NCBI RefSeq assembly: GCF_041817755.1
Contig: NZ_JBGYBX010000055.1
Location: 66,008-130,007, forward strand
DNA: 64,000 bases
Source of the DNA: Glaesserella sp041817755
GTDB lineage: Bacteria > Pseudomonadota > Gammaproteobacteria > Enterobacterales > Pasteurellaceae
Direction: 5' to 3'
This document shows, one piece after another, positions 26,910 to 36,357 of the stretch (position 1 is the first letter of the stretch; every line of letters starts with the position of its first letter). A model generated the notes under the pieces. The model was not told the DNA's origin. It saw only the letters and a program-made list of their open reading frames with translations, and ran no database searches. Both the position numbers and the translations under genes were made by a program.

Positions 26910-29900
26910 TCAAGCATTACCGACGAAGAACACAAATTGCGTACCGTCGGCTAAGCCTTGATAGGTACTGTTAACAATAATGGAAATGTTCGCGACAGTA
27001 TGCGGAGGGATGTTAAACGTACCTTGCAATGCCTTGGAAAACTTACCTCCGTTTGCACTGTTACGTATCACGGTTGCGTTGTTCATTCTAATTTCTGCGG
27101 ATGCATTTTGAGTGCTTGTCCACTCCCACTCATCCCTTTCGCCGGCACCAATACTATAATGTCCGGATGACATCAATATAACCGGCATTAAGTATGCCGC
27201 TCTTAACCGTCTTGAGGCAGGGATGGATAGCGTCATGACATGATTATGAACATATGTTGCGGTATTGCGATAAGTCACATGATATGCTTTCACCACATCA
27301 CCAATGATATTCTCGGCTTCCACCGTAATACCGGTAATGTGCGCACCGTTAATCGTTCCGCCGTTAATCGTTGCAGCATTTATCGTCGAACCGGTAACCG
27401 TACCACTAAATGTGCCTCTACGCGCCGTCATATTGCCACTACTGTCAACCATGAAATTGCCATTACCAATATTGAGATTTCCGCCGTTGATATTAGGTGC
27501 GCGAATCTCTTGGTTGGCTTGGATGTGCTCGCCTCGAATGGTGTTGGCAAGAATGCTGCCGCCATGTACAACACTCACCCCCGCATTTTGCCATGCGCTG
27601 GGCTCGGACGTGTGCTCGGAGCACTCCTCCAACATAGGACGGCACAAGTAAGCGTCTTGATATCCTTGATTTTTGGCAAAACGATTGAGCCGATGGATGA
27701 TCATGATTTTACCGGTATCCGGCGCGCGGAATTTTACAAATGCTCTTTTGGCGTTTAAGCCTACACCATGCTGAAAATGACTGGTATCGCCAATCTCAAA
27801 CCGATCGCCACTAAATATCACTGCGTCGCTTTGCCCGATGATTGCCGTTGAGTCAATAAAACCAAGATAGCTATTGCCGTCTGCGCTATATTTTTCAATC
27901 AACACCTGTGCCCCACAATGATAACCACCAACGTAAGCGGAAAACATATACCACTTGTTGGGAGTGACCGGCACAAGGCAGCGGATGTTGTCTACCCAGT
28001 TATTTTTTGCATTATCCGCCAATGCGTTAATATCCGCATGAGATCCTGATATTGCCAATACAGACCATGTTTCATCTGCAACATTGGGATGAAACTCACC
28101 GTTACCCGCTCTAATCTGATGGGTAATATTAAGCTTTCCGATTTGCGCTCCACTACGATGCCCGGCTTGTCGCCAGCCATGCTGACCGATTTGCGGGTTA
28201 TACAATAAGTTACCGCCAGCACCTGATGATAATTTATCCCGTGTCACCGACCCCGCCACAACCAAATCACCACGAATACCAACCTGACCATTTGCCACGC
28301 TGAATACCGGTTTGACGTTGCTGTCATTGGCATTGGCAACAATACCGAATTTATCCGCCATAACGATAACCGAGCTTTCACCCGCCGAATCCGTCCCCAT
28401 TGCAACCCCGGCAATCGCTGTTCGACCGCCTGCAATAGTTTGTGTTTTCACCGTGTGCATTGCACTGACTTTACCGTTTAAGCCTGTCACTGCTTCACTG
28501 GTGGTGGTTATGCGGGATTCTGCACCGTCTATCCGTGCGACGAGTTCCCGTTTATCTTTAGCGTAAGCGGTGGTGTGATTGCTGACCGTTTCGGACAACG
28601 CTGTTATTTTGGCGGTAGATTCGGATACGACCGATTCTAAGTCTTCCGGTGCCGGTGTCCATGTTGTCGCCACATCCCCTTCTTCGATCTTAATCGAGTG
28701 GCATTCCACCCATTTTCCGACCTCAAAGTTAGTAAACGCCATTAAAAGATAGCCGTCCGTGACTTCCACGCCGTTTTTTGCGATAAACTTCAATTCAACC
28801 TTCTCAAACGTCTCCTCGCTCGGTACTCGCATTTCTGGTAATCGCTGGAATCCACTATTGTTACGCATCAGGTGTACGTAATTAAGATTTGCATTTCCGC
28901 GCGCATAAAAGGACAACACATATTTTTTATCCTTCACAAATGTGGTCTTGCGGTTTTTCGCCATTGCCGATACACCCGCAGCTTTTGCCACCTCCTTGTT
29001 CTCAATGCGGATGACCCGTCGACCGTTGTATTCGGAGGCTGAAGCGTTGGTATAATTCGTACCGCCCCATAACAAAAAACTTTTAAACTCACTGTCCAGC
29101 AGGAGATTGCGGCCACCGATTTTCAGTGCATCAACGGTTTGTTGAGCGTCAGCCTTCCACGTCGATTGTAACGCTGTTTGTGCAATACTCGCCACTTCGT
29201 CTTTGTTCGCTTTAGTGGTTTGGATTGTCTCCAGCGTACCTTCTGCGGTACCCATGCGCGCGGTCAATCCGTTAAATGCGACGGTTTGCGCTTGCTCCTT
29301 GGTTGCCTGTGTCGATTTATACGCGGTTAAGTCGGCGCTAACGCTATCAATCATTGAGTTTACGTCTGACGGTGTCGGAGACCAGTCCGTCGCCACACTT
29401 CCCCGCTCTAATTTCACACCATGAAACGAGAACCAATCATCAGACGCCGCTTCGCCAATGTGTCCAATCAATACCCGCACCGTGTTACTTGTCCATGGCG
29501 CGACAAACGTCACCTTGTGCGGGTCTCTAATAGAGTTGGTAATTGGGATAGTCGGTAGACGGAAATTCTCACCCTCGTCCCGCATTAAATAAACGTAATT
29601 TAACCCGTTCTTGGTAAATCCTGCGGTACCTTGCGCGTGCAATGACAAGGTGTAGGTTTCGCCTTGCTTGACTTTCGTCAACTTTTTATCATTACCCTGT
29701 ATAATGCCTCGCTGCCCTTGACCGTCAGCCGTTGAGGTAACGCGAGTTGTAAACCGACCTTGCCACATATTTTGGGAGATTCGCACTTTAGTGTGATCCC
29801 ATGCAAGGCGAGAGCGATATTCGCAATCCACCAATATATTTACGCCGCCAATGTTATCAACTTTCGCCGTTAACGTTTCGCGTTTTGCCGATTCCGCCTT

Positions 29901-32621
29901 ATCCGCATCAATGCGGGCTTGTCGCTCTTCTTGTAAGCCACTCAACGCACTACCTGCCTGAGCGGTTACGGTTGCTATCTGTCTTGCTTGTTCGGCGTTA
30001 ACCGTTTCGACGGTTGCAATCGCATTTCCGCGCGCCGCAGCTTCCGCTTCAATCGCTTTAACCCGTTCACGGGTTTCCGCTTGGATTTGACCAACGACGC
30101 TCGCCAATGCAACACGACGCAGTTCGGCTTCTTCGTCGACGGCGGCGTCAATGTCGCCTTTTAGCGAGTTAATAAGACTTTCGCCGAGATGTGACTTGGT
30201 AATCTGTCCTTCCAGCGCGTTTAGTAGCGTATCAGGATTATGATCCGCCTCGCCAAATACACCTTCGGTAAATTCGCCTTTGTTGCCGTTTTTATCCCCG
30301 CAACGGGCAAAAAAGTAGTAACTCTCCGACAAGCTTACCCCGTTGATCGTGTAGCTGTTTTGCGGATAAGCTAAGGTCGCCACTTTTACCGCTTTGGTAA
30401 TATCGTCGGTGCTGCTCCGCCAAATCTCGGTGTAATTACCGACGGTCGCTGTTTTCGGTAAATCCCAATTCAATTCGATCGCAAACAACAATGATTTTGT
30501 GACAAATCGAGGGATTCTTAAGTTAATTTCAAAGCTGCGGGTTACCGGATTCGATAACTGCCCTTGTGCGTTTCTCGCTCTGATTTCGGCGGTATAGCTG
30601 CCGTCAGGCAGGTTGTCAAAAGTAAATTCAGGCGATTCTAACCCTAAGTGTGTACTGTATAGCTTGCCGTTGCGGTACAAGCGGATTTCGTACGTCACTT
30701 TTCCGCCACTGACAAACGGTTGACTCCACGTCAATTTCACCCCGCCTTCTGTGACGGTGGCATCCGCATTAATCACGGCAGAGACGCCGCCATTATGGGT
30801 CGTGTCAGAAATCGGCACAAAGCTCGCACTGCCGTCCACAATCGCTTCTTTTTGCGGTTCGTGTTGGAGGGCGGTAATCGCATAGCTGCCGTCCTCATTC
30901 TCCGTTACACCCAACACCCGATAGCGTTGAGTGCTGACTAACGGCGTATGCAATGCCCATGTATCCATGACCTCTAATCCGGTCGGCACACTTTCAAGTG
31001 TAACAATGGATTTGTTATTAGCGTTGACTTGCGTAATTTTGATACGGGTCAATCGCTGTACATTGTTATCATTGATGAGATAACTCAGGTGTTTTTCGCC
31101 TGCGACTTCAATCGGTGCATCAAGGGTAACGTTTCTGCCGCTGACGGCAATCACACGCCCGCCAATATTTACATTGGCATAAGTTTTGTCCGCAACCTCA
31201 ATAATATCTCCCGGGAGAGTTAATAATCCTTCCCGACCGACGCTAAAGGTGATCGTGCATTGTTCAAGTCGTGAGGTTTCCAGCACCCATTTGCCGTAAC
31301 GGCGGGCTTGCCCTCGGCTCGTACAGGCAAACGCTTGGATTTTCTTCACATTGTAGCCGTAACGGGCAATCATGGCGTCGTCGGAAATGTATTCGATCGC
31401 CTTCTGATACTGATTATTTTCGTCAGCATATTCCACTTCTACGGCGGTATAAATGGATTTCAGCGGCACGTATTGGCGGTTAAATTTCCCCTCAATCACG
31501 TTTGACTGCGTGTAAGTACACACCGGATCAGCCGGTCTGTCTTGGATTGCCGTCAGCTGTGTGCCGTTCCAAATGACGATAGCACGGAACACGGACGCCA
31601 TATCCGACACAACCTCATAGGCACTACGTTGTTCGGTAATCCATAGATTCGCCGTCATACGAGGTTCTTTTCCGCCAAAACCGTCATCGACTAACTCATC
31701 ACAGTATTTTGCGATTTGGTAGAGTTGGAATTTATCAATGCCATAATCGCCTAGACGTTGCCCCAATCCCGCCAATTTGTTCGTGACTAAATCATAAAAC
31801 ACCCATGCCGGGTTGTTTGTCCACGCCAGCTTAAAATCACCGCGCCAAATTCCGCCGGCATAAGTTCGTTTATCCGGATCGTAACCGACCGGCACTTTTA
31901 CCAACCTGCCGTAAAGTAAGAAATTCAGGTTCGGAAAATTCGGATTGTATCGAGAATCGGTTTTTACCCCGACAATCGCCATATTCGGATAACTGAGTTT
32001 TGTATCAATAATTTCCGTATAGCTTGACCAAAACGTCCCGTTCTGTAAGCGTTGGCTCTTACTGTCCGGTGTGATTCGTTTTACCGTCACCGTAAACGGA
32101 CGTGGCGGTAAATTATCGATAATATAACTACGGGTAAAACGAGAGGAGGACTTCCCTTCGATGGTTTGATCCTCTCGGATAACGCCGTTAATCAACACCT
32201 GAAACGACACGGACGAACCGTGTGTGTCGCCCTCGTCGTTTTGACTAAACAACGCATTTACGCCTAACGTAATACGCAAGCGGGTAATATCCGGATCAAT
32301 AACCGTACGGGATAACGGATGATCAAATTTCACTTCCGCCCCCACCGACACTTCCCGCTCCGACATTTCAAAACCTTCCAGCGGCGTTTGATCTTGATAC
32401 CCCAACCGATAGTTAATTTCTGTGTTCTGGTAGTTCCACTCGCCTTGTTGGTTTTTCAGTGGCGTGTAATCAAAAAAAGCACTTTGATATTGGTCTTCTG
32501 TTACCGCCCCCCGAATAGGACCGAGGGAAATTAGCCCTATCGCTCTTAATCGTTGCGCCGACTTTAAATTATCCGGTGCTTCGTAAGGTGTTCTTCCGCC
32601 ACCGCCTGCACTTCCGCCCAT
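26910..32621 (-). CDS. Tail tip host-specificity protein (lambda J-like)
   Basis: This very large protein (1903 residues) is the central tail-tip protein that contacts the receptor. The N-terminal 600 residues match J-type tip proteins (GGSAGGGGRTPYEAPDNL, RAIGLISLGPIRG). A fibronectin type III-like region lies near 617-800. A long helical stretch (about 820-920) precedes two related beta-modules at about 925-1100 and 1170-1330, each opening with N-(I/L)-L-x-D and ending in E-x-G-x-VAT-x-W-x-P. The C-terminal part has short repeats rich in NGGTINGA. It is separated from tail gene I by an accessory block. Confidence 0.88.
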   Translation of the reverse strand: MGGSAGGGGRTPYEAPDNLKSAQRLRAIGLISLGPIRGAVTEDQYQSAFFDYTPLKNQQGEWNYQNTEINYRLGYQDQTPLEGFEMSEREVSVGAEVKFDHPLSRTVIDPDITRLRITLGVNALFSQNDEGDTHGSSVSFQVLINGVIREDQTIEGKSSSRFTRSYIIDNLPPRPFTVTVKRITPDSKSQRLQNGTFWSSYTEIIDTKLSYPNMAIVGVKTDSRYNPNFPNLNFLLYGRLVKVPVGYDPDKRTYAGGIWRGDFKLAWTNNPAWVFYDLVTNKLAGLGQRLGDYGIDKFQLYQIAKYCDELVDDGFGGKEPRMTANLWITEQRSAYEVVSDMASVFRAIVIWNGTQLTAIQDRPADPVCTYTQSNVIEGKFNRQYVPLKSIYTAVEVEYADENNQYQKAIEYISDDAMIARYGYNVKKIQAFACTSRGQARRYGKWVLETSRLEQCTITFSVGREGLLTLPGDIIEVADKTYANVNIGGRVIAVSGRNVTLDAPIEVAGEKHLSYLINDNNVQRLTRIKITQVNANNKSIVTLESVPTGLEVMDTWALHTPLVSTQRYRVLGVTENEDGSYAITALQHEPQKEAIVDGSASFVPISDTTHNGGVSAVINADATVTEGGVKLTWSQPFVSGGKVTYEIRLYRNGKLYSTHLGLESPEFTFDNLPDGSYTAEIRARNAQGQLSNPVTRSFEINLRIPRFVTKSLLFAIELNWDLPKTATVGNYTEIWRSSTDDITKAVKVATLAYPQNSYTINGVSLSESYYFFARCGDKNGNKGEFTEGVFGEADHNPDTLLNALEGQITKSHLGESLINSLKGDIDAAVDEEAELRRVALASVVGQIQAETRERVKAIEAEAAARGNAIATVETVNAEQARQIATVTAQAGSALSGLQEERQARIDADKAESAKRETLTAKVDNIGGVNILVDCEYRSRLAWDHTKVRISQNMWQGRFTTRVTSTADGQGQRGIIQGNDKKLTKVKQGETYTLSLHAQGTAGFTKNGLNYVYLMRDEGENFRLPTIPITNSIRDPHKVTFVAPWTSNTVRVLIGHIGEAASDDWFSFHGVKLERGSVATDWSPTPSDVNSMIDSVSADLTAYKSTQATKEQAQTVAFNGLTARMGTAEGTLETIQTTKANKDEVASIAQTALQSTWKADAQQTVDALKIGGRNLLLDSEFKSFLLWGGTNYTNASASEYNGRRVIRIENKEVAKAAGVSAMAKNRKTTFVKDKKYVLSFYARGNANLNYVHLMRNNSGFQRLPEMRVPSEETFEKVELKFIAKNGVEVTDGYLLMAFTNFEVGKWVECHSIKIEEGDVATTWTPAPEDLESVVSESTAKITALSETVSNHTTAYAKDKRELVARIDGAESRITTTSEAVTGLNGKVSAMHTVKTQTIAGGRTAIAGVAMGTDSAGESSVIVMADKFGIVANANDSNVKPVFSVANGQVGIRGDLVVAGSVTRDKLSSGAGGNLLYNPQIGQHGWRQAGHRSGAQIGKLNITHQIRAGNGEFHPNVADETWSVLAISGSHADINALADNAKNNWVDNIRCLVPVTPNKWYMFSAYVGGYHCGAQVLIEKYSADGNSYLGFIDSTAIIGQSDAVIFSGDRFEIGDTSHFQHGVGLNAKRAFVKFRAPDTGKIMIIHRLNRFAKNQGYQDAYLCRPMLEECSEHTSEPSAWQNAGVSVVHGGSILANTIRGEHIQANQEIRAPNINGGNLNIGNGNFMVDSSGNMTARRGTFSGTVTGSTINAATINGGTINGAHITGITVEAENIIGDVVKAYHVTYRNTATYVHNHVMTLSIPASRRLRAAYLMPVILMSSGHYSIGAGERDEWEWTSTQNASAEIRMNNATVIRNSANGGKFSKALQGTFNIPPHTVANISIIVNSTYQGLADGTQFVFFVGNA

Positions 32622-32634
32622 AGTGTTTCTCCAA

Positions 32635-32667
32635 TAAAAAAGCCGTCACAGTTTCCTGTAACGGCGG
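32635..32667 (-). terminator. Intrinsic terminator directly ahead of J
   Basis: A GCCGT-CACAG ... CTGT-AACGGC stem with six T on the minus strand lies just before the ribosome site of J. Confidence 0.8.
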
Positions 32668-32743
32668 TTAAATTTCAGATATGCCAAAAGCCACTTGCAA
32701 CGCTAGGCTGCAAGCGGTCTGTTTTGGTTAAAATTTTGCTAAA

Positions 32744-33625
32744 TTATCGTTTAGTCATACCTCTTCTTAGCGGGTATGCTCTTGCTCGCATTGTTTCCAA
32801 TGCTAAATGGTAATGAGGATCTTTCCAAGCGTTGATCTCTACGCCCTCTAATTTGGGCATCAGTATATCTCTCGCAAATTGTAATGTGTGGCAATATTCC
32901 GTGGCGTGTGTATATGCTGCCGAACCAAAATGCGATCCGATTGCCCGCAGAGGTTGTTCCAGTTGTCCCAATAAATCTAAGCAATTGTAAAGAGCGAACC
33001 ACATTGAGGTTAGTGTAAGATTATCCGCAAGGTCATCATCTTGTTTTGGTGGGTCAATAATCAACTCCCCTTCAAGATAAATCTTGTGTACATATTCCAC
33101 CGCCATTCCAACTTGATCAGGGGTTAGCTCGTCAATATGTTCTACGTTGAAACGTTGGTGAATGAGTGTGTAAGCATCGGAATAGAGTAAGCCTTTTTTA
33201 CTCACTAAAGCACTGACTGCTTGTCTTAATCCCGTGCGTTCGTCTGTGGTTGTTTTGCGTTCGGCTTTGCCATTAAACCAGTAGTCGTGTAATGCTTGAT
33301 AACATTCTTTTTTGTATTTGATTAAAGTTTCTCGGATTTCAGGTTTACAACGTTTAACATCAATGCCGAATAACCAACCATTAAGATATTCAATTGGTAA
33401 GCAGACCATTTCTCTATTTTTTCCATCTTCAGCAACTATGATCGTGATGATCATAGTTGAACTAAGAATATCATCACGCTTAATTCTTAATAATTGCGGC
33501 TCCCAAGCTAAACCAATATTTTCACAGATTGGTTTCATAGCTGTGTAACGTGTACCGTTTTGTTCGAATGTAATTAAGGATTGGTTGTTGAATGAAATTA
33601 TTTGGGTAGAAATTTGAGTAGTCAT
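32744..33625 (-). CDS. P22-type antirepressor protein
   Basis: This 293-residue protein has an N-terminal P22_AR_N-type domain (ISFNNQSLITFEQNGTRYTAMKPICENIGL, PIEYLNGWLFGI, RPE-like KPEIRETLIKYKKECYQAL with the FN... pattern) and a helical C-terminal domain (TPDQVGMAVEYVHKIYLEGEL). Such proteins bind and inactivate phage repressors and trigger induction. The start at 33625 has AAGGAAA ahead of it. Just upstream lies a C4-type antisense RNA complementary to this start region, so translation is probably repressed in the lysogen. Its location between late tail genes resembles a separate immunity locus such as immI. Confidence 0.82.
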   Translation of the reverse strand: MTTQISTQIISFNNQSLITFEQNGTRYTAMKPICENIGLAWEPQLLRIKRDDILSSTMIITIIVAEDGKNREMVCLPIEYLNGWLFGIDVKRCKPEIRETLIKYKKECYQALHDYWFNGKAERKTTTDERTGLRQAVSALVSKKGLLYSDAYTLIHQRFNVEHIDELTPDQVGMAVEYVHKIYLEGELIIDPPKQDDDLADNLTLTSMWFALYNCLDLLGQLEQPLRAIGSHFGSAAYTHATEYCHTLQFARDILMPKLEGVEINAWKDPHYHLALETMRARAYPLRRGMTKR

Positions 33626-33645
33626 AACAGAGTTTCCTTTTGAGA

Positions 33646-33745
33646 GAAAATCCCGATAAATCGGGTGGTCGGCGGCTCAAAACTAGATCTGTTAGCTAGC
33701 GGAGTTATTTCCTTGCGGTGTTGTATTCCTCGCACCGCCGACCAT
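33646..33745 (-). ncRNA. C4-type antisense RNA controlling the antirepressor
   Basis: On the minus strand a 9-bp outer stem (GGTCGGCGG/CCGCCGACC) encloses a UGCG/CGCA hairpin and a CUAG/CUAG hairpin with loop CUAACAGAU. It ends in a CCCGAT/ATCGGG terminator with a T-run (33646-33665). The loop bases UAACAGA are perfectly complementary to UCUGUUA at the antirepressor start (33625-33631). The nearby UUUUGAG (33676-33682) is complementary to CUCAAAA just 5' of its ribosome site (33638-33644). Layout and pairing match C4 RNAs of P1-like antirepressor systems. RNA and gene are probably co-transcribed. Confidence 0.8.
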
Positions 33746-33902
33746 TGAATAAATAAAATCTATCTCTTTTTCTGCCTGCAATAAACTTGATAATGGCAAG
33801 GTCAAGCCTACTGGATTTCAGGTATAAAAAAATCACACTAACGGGGTGAATTGAGATAACCGAACAGATGTAAAATGCCTTTTGAGAGCAAGGAAATAGT
33901 AA

Positions 33903-33932
33903 TAAAAAACCCTATTGATTGTCAATAGGGTT
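33903..33932 (-). terminator. Terminator at the end of the ProQ-like gene
   Basis: A perfect 11-bp stem (AACCCTATTGA) with 3-nt loop and T-run on the minus strand overlaps the stop codon region. Confidence 0.87.
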
Positions 33933-34398
33933 ATGAGCATTGTTCGTTCTTAACTTTAGGTGTTCGTTTGTGAATAACGACAACTTTACTTTTCTCTGAA
34001 TTATTTTGCTCAAGTAATTCAATTTTTTTATATTCAATTTTGGTTTCTCTCGCTAAAGCTACTGCAAAACGATATTCTGCATTTGCCTTAGAATTATGCT
34101 CATTAATTTGACTTAACCTTTTTCTCGCACAGTCTTTTTCTTCATCCGTAATTAGTCTGACCTTTGAACCATTAACATCTCTAATCCATTTTCGCCTTAC
34201 AAAACGCTTTAAATAACTTGGTGAGTCTAAGTAATATTTCATTGCACTTCGCACGACTTTAGAGAGTTCATCATTGCCCAATACAGCAATCATATCTTCA
34301 ATAATCGTTGGAACTAACGGTTTTGTATCAAAAAATACGTTGGGGAACCGCTCTTTTAATTTAGCTAAATTAGCTTTTACATTATCTTTTCGCCCCAT
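33931..34398 (-). CDS. ProQ/FinO-domain RNA chaperone (phage-encoded)
   Basis: The 155-residue protein aligns by eye with the ProQ/FinO domain over residues about 10-95: LKERFPNVFF, then KPLVPTIIEDM, LSKVVRSAMKYYLDSPSYL and a late EEKDCARKRL, the same order as ProQ (LAERFP, RPLKIGIFQDL, LRSALRLYTSSWRYL, HARKQL). The tail is basic (SKVVVIHKRTPKVK). This family binds structured RNAs and promotes or protects antisense pairing. It sits directly upstream of the C4-type RNA and antirepressor, so control of that pairing is a reasonable hypothesis. It has GGAG before its ATG and terminators on both sides. Confidence 0.8.
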   Translation of the reverse strand: MGRKDNVKANLAKLKERFPNVFFDTKPLVPTIIEDMIAVLGNDELSKVVRSAMKYYLDSPSYLKRFVRRKWIRDVNGSKVRLITDEEKDCARKRLSQINEHNSKANAEYRFAVALARETKIEYKKIELLEQNNSEKSKVVVIHKRTPKVKNEQCS

Positions 34399-34409
34399 AC
34401 TTTCTCCAT

Positions 34410-34435
34410 AAAAAAATAGCTTCCTATTGGAAGCT
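34410..34435 (-). terminator. Terminator directly ahead of the ProQ-like gene
   Basis: AGCTTCC and GGAAGCT form a 7-bp stem followed by a T-run that abuts the ribosome site of the ProQ-like gene. Confidence 0.82.
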
Positions 34436-34495
34436 GTGGATTAAGGTTTCGACACCTATGGGGTAAATACTACTCTAACTATTTCTTATCGTCAA

Positions 34496-34609
34496 TTACT
34501 TTTTCCACTCTTTTAATGCTGTAATGATGTTCGGCAGTCGCCACGCCAAACAAACTACAAAACCTAAAAATGAATATGCTAACACTGTTTCCCATAAGCC
34601 ATATTGCAT
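34496..34609 (-). CDS. Tiny single-pass membrane protein (37 aa), family member 1
   Basis: The ATG at 34609 has AAGGAG ahead of it and gives MQYGLWETVLAY...; an in-frame ATG at 34657 would add 16 residues. One hydrophobic helix (ETVLAYSFLGFVVCLAW) is followed by RLPNIITALKEWKK. The end resembles ALPNLITVIRWW of the tiny gene at 41920-42045. It is one of four such genes in the late operon, flanked by terminators. Function unknown; small holin-like, regulator or toxin roles cannot be told apart. Confidence 0.6.
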   Translation of the reverse strand: MQYGLWETVLAYSFLGFVVCLAWRLPNIITALKEWKK

Positions 34610-34682
34610 TTTAAACTCCTTGAATTGCTCAAATAGAAAAGATATAATTTGCTCCATATTAGTCCTAACTAATAGTTAAATG

Positions 34683-34716
34683 AAAAACCCCGAGCACTGC
34701 GAATGTTCGGGGTTTT
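34683..34716 (-). terminator. Terminator between tiny membrane genes
   Basis: AACCCCGA and TCGGGGTT arms surround an inner hairpin, followed by a T-run on the minus strand. It is nearly identical to the terminator at 34987-35020. Confidence 0.82.
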
Positions 34717-34728
34717 GTTTTATTTGGT

Positions 34729-34875
34729 TTAATAATTTTTCAGCGTTAAGATAAAATCTGCTAAGGCTTTTAGAAAAGTGGGGGCAAGCCAATATGTCCC
34801 TAAAATAAAACCTAAAAACAAAGCAATATAAGCAAATGTACGTGCTTTAGGTGCTTTTTCGATAATCTCTAACAT
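34729..34875 (-). CDS. Tiny single-pass membrane protein (48 aa), family member 2
   Basis: The ATG at 34875 has a strong GGAGGGG site and gives a 48-residue protein; in-frame starts up to 34929 would add 18 residues. It opens MLEIIEKAPKARTFAY, close to MLEIIDKSDKARKFAY of the gene at 41920-42045. It has one membrane helix (IALFLGFILGTYWLAP) and a short tail. The leader also holds a 14-codon frame (start about 34955) that could couple translation. Role unknown. Confidence 0.65.
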   Translation of the reverse strand: MLEIIEKAPKARTFAYIALFLGFILGTYWLAPTFLKALADFILTLKNY

Positions 34876-34986
34876 TTTACAAATCCCCTCCATTACGTTA
34901 AAATCTATCTGCATTTGGAAGTTCTCCATTTGTTAAATTTATTATTCATTCAGTTTATTTCCTCTTTGTTATGGAAAGTTGGGAAT

Positions 34987-35020
34987 AAAAAACCCCGAGC
35001 ACTCGCAATGTTCGGGGTTT
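34987..35020 (-). terminator. Terminator after tail gene I
   Basis: AACCCCGA/TCGGGGTT stem with a T-run on the minus strand, 17 bp past the stop of the tail assembly gene. Confidence 0.82.
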
Positions 35021-35036
35021 GTTTTTTGTTAATTAT

Positions 35037-35666
35037 TTACGTTGTCACATCATCGTACGAGTCTAACCCCTGCGAGATCAGCACAAGACTTGTCATCATT
35101 TTTCCGTAAAGTAACGGTATTGGTCTGCCTTGCGGGGTAAGATTACGCAAATTGCTGAATGAGGTACTTTGCTGTTTTTCGCTGTCGCTGAGTTTGGTAT
35201 CCATTGATGGGGGTTTTGTGAGTAACCCCATTACCCCACTGAGCACCATCGAGGCACCCATAGTAAATGCCATAGTTGCCCCAGCAAAACCTTGCGCCCC
35301 CAGATAACTCCAACCTGCCGCACCACCGGCGTACCAAGAGGCAGCAATCAGTACAACGCCGATGACAATATTCATCACATTCATATTTTTCCCAGCTCCC
35401 GCCACCACCGGCGTAAAATGCACCGTGCAATCATCCGCCAATGTCATTGTGGGGTTGGTTTTAATCTGCTCTTCGCTTAAATAGCGTTTCCCGATCCGCA
35501 CTTTGTAATAGCCTTTACGCAAATACTGATTTAAGCCTTGAATTTGGCTAAGCAGTCCGTTCATCAACTCTTTAAACGAACTCACTTCAAGCTCTATCGG
35601 TTCGTTAGGCTCAAATCGTTTAAGATCGCCGTAAAATTTAACTCTGACCATTTCGGGTATCTCCAA
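35037..35666 (-). CDS. Tail assembly protein I (lambda I-like)
   Basis: This 209-residue protein has the small beta-grasp-like N-terminal domain (MVRVKFYGDLKRFEP, then YYKVRIGKRYL) and a glycine/alanine-rich hydrophobic middle (GVVLIAASWYAGGAAGW, GASMVLSGVMGLL), the standard layout of lambda I. It helps assemble the tail tip. It overlaps gene K by 73 bp in a different frame. The next conserved tail gene, J, is over 2.4 kb away because of the accessory block. Confidence 0.82.
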   Translation of the reverse strand: MEIPEMVRVKFYGDLKRFEPNEPIELEVSSFKELMNGLLSQIQGLNQYLRKGYYKVRIGKRYLSEEQIKTNPTMTLADDCTVHFTPVVAGAGKNMNVMNIVIGVVLIAASWYAGGAAGWSYLGAQGFAGATMAFTMGASMVLSGVMGLLTKPPSMDTKLSDSEKQQSTSFSNLRNLTPQGRPIPLLYGKMMTSLVLISQGLDSYDDVTT

Positions 35667-36355
35667 ATACTATGAGTTTGTTGTAACCACGCCCCATCAT
35701 AAGGCACTCGGGCAGATAATCTGCCTTCGCTGTGGTGCAACATCAGCTGATTGCCAAGGTAAATGCCTGCGTGATTAGCCACTTCGCTACCAATTTGCAG
35801 TAATACAATATCGCCAAGCTGGGGCGGTTCTTCAAAATCCAACCGCTTAAATCCAAAGCGGAGTAGGTTTTCTTCATACAGATTGCCCGATTTAAACCAC
35901 TCAAATTCATACGTCACATCATCGGGCAAATCCAACCCTGCCAACATATAGGCATCTAACAAAATATTTCGGCAATCTTGCTTGTTGTTTTCAAACTGAC
36001 GACCGACAAGCGGTGCAATTGGGCGGATTTTTTGCAATTTTCCGTCGCAAACTAACCAAAACGGCAGATTAAGCCGAACTTGGCATTCACGGTCGGCGGT
36101 GGATAAATACGGCAAACCTTTTTCGGTTTCAGAATCAGGGTGAGAATGAACAACCGCCACAATTTCCCCTACGCTTTCTGCCCGAATCCAATCATCGGGC
36201 GAAATTTCAAAGTGATTAATCGGATCGACTGCGATATTCTCGCAAGGGAAATAATGTTGTTTACCGCCCTTAGAAACGACAAAACCGCAACTTTCGTGCG
36301 GTTCTGAGCGTTTGGCGTGATATAAAATTTGTTCTGTAAAAGAGATATTTTGCAT
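35594..36355 (-). CDS. Tail tip peptidase-like protein K (JAB + NlpC/P60)
   Basis: The protein has about 253 residues from the ATG at 36355. The N-terminal half is a JAB/MPN metallo-domain with HESCGFVV and HSHPDSETEKGLPYLSTAD, the HxH...D zinc motif. The C-terminal half is NlpC/P60-like with QDCRNILLDAYMLAG (catalytic cysteine) and HAGIYLGNQLMLHH. Lambda K has the same two-domain layout and acts in tail tip assembly and cell wall passage. It is followed by gene I and preceded by an inserted HigBA module on the other strand. Confidence 0.86.
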   Translation of the reverse strand: MQNISFTEQILYHAKRSEPHESCGFVVSKGGKQHYFPCENIAVDPINHFEISPDDWIRAESVGEIVAVVHSHPDSETEKGLPYLSTADRECQVRLNLPFWLVCDGKLQKIRPIAPLVGRQFENNKQDCRNILLDAYMLAGLDLPDDVTYEFEWFKSGNLYEENLLRFGFKRLDFEEPPQLGDIVLLQIGSEVANHAGIYLGNQLMLHHSEGRLSARVPYDGAWLQQTHSIWRYPKWSELNFTAILNDLSLTNR

Positions 36356-36357
36356 TA

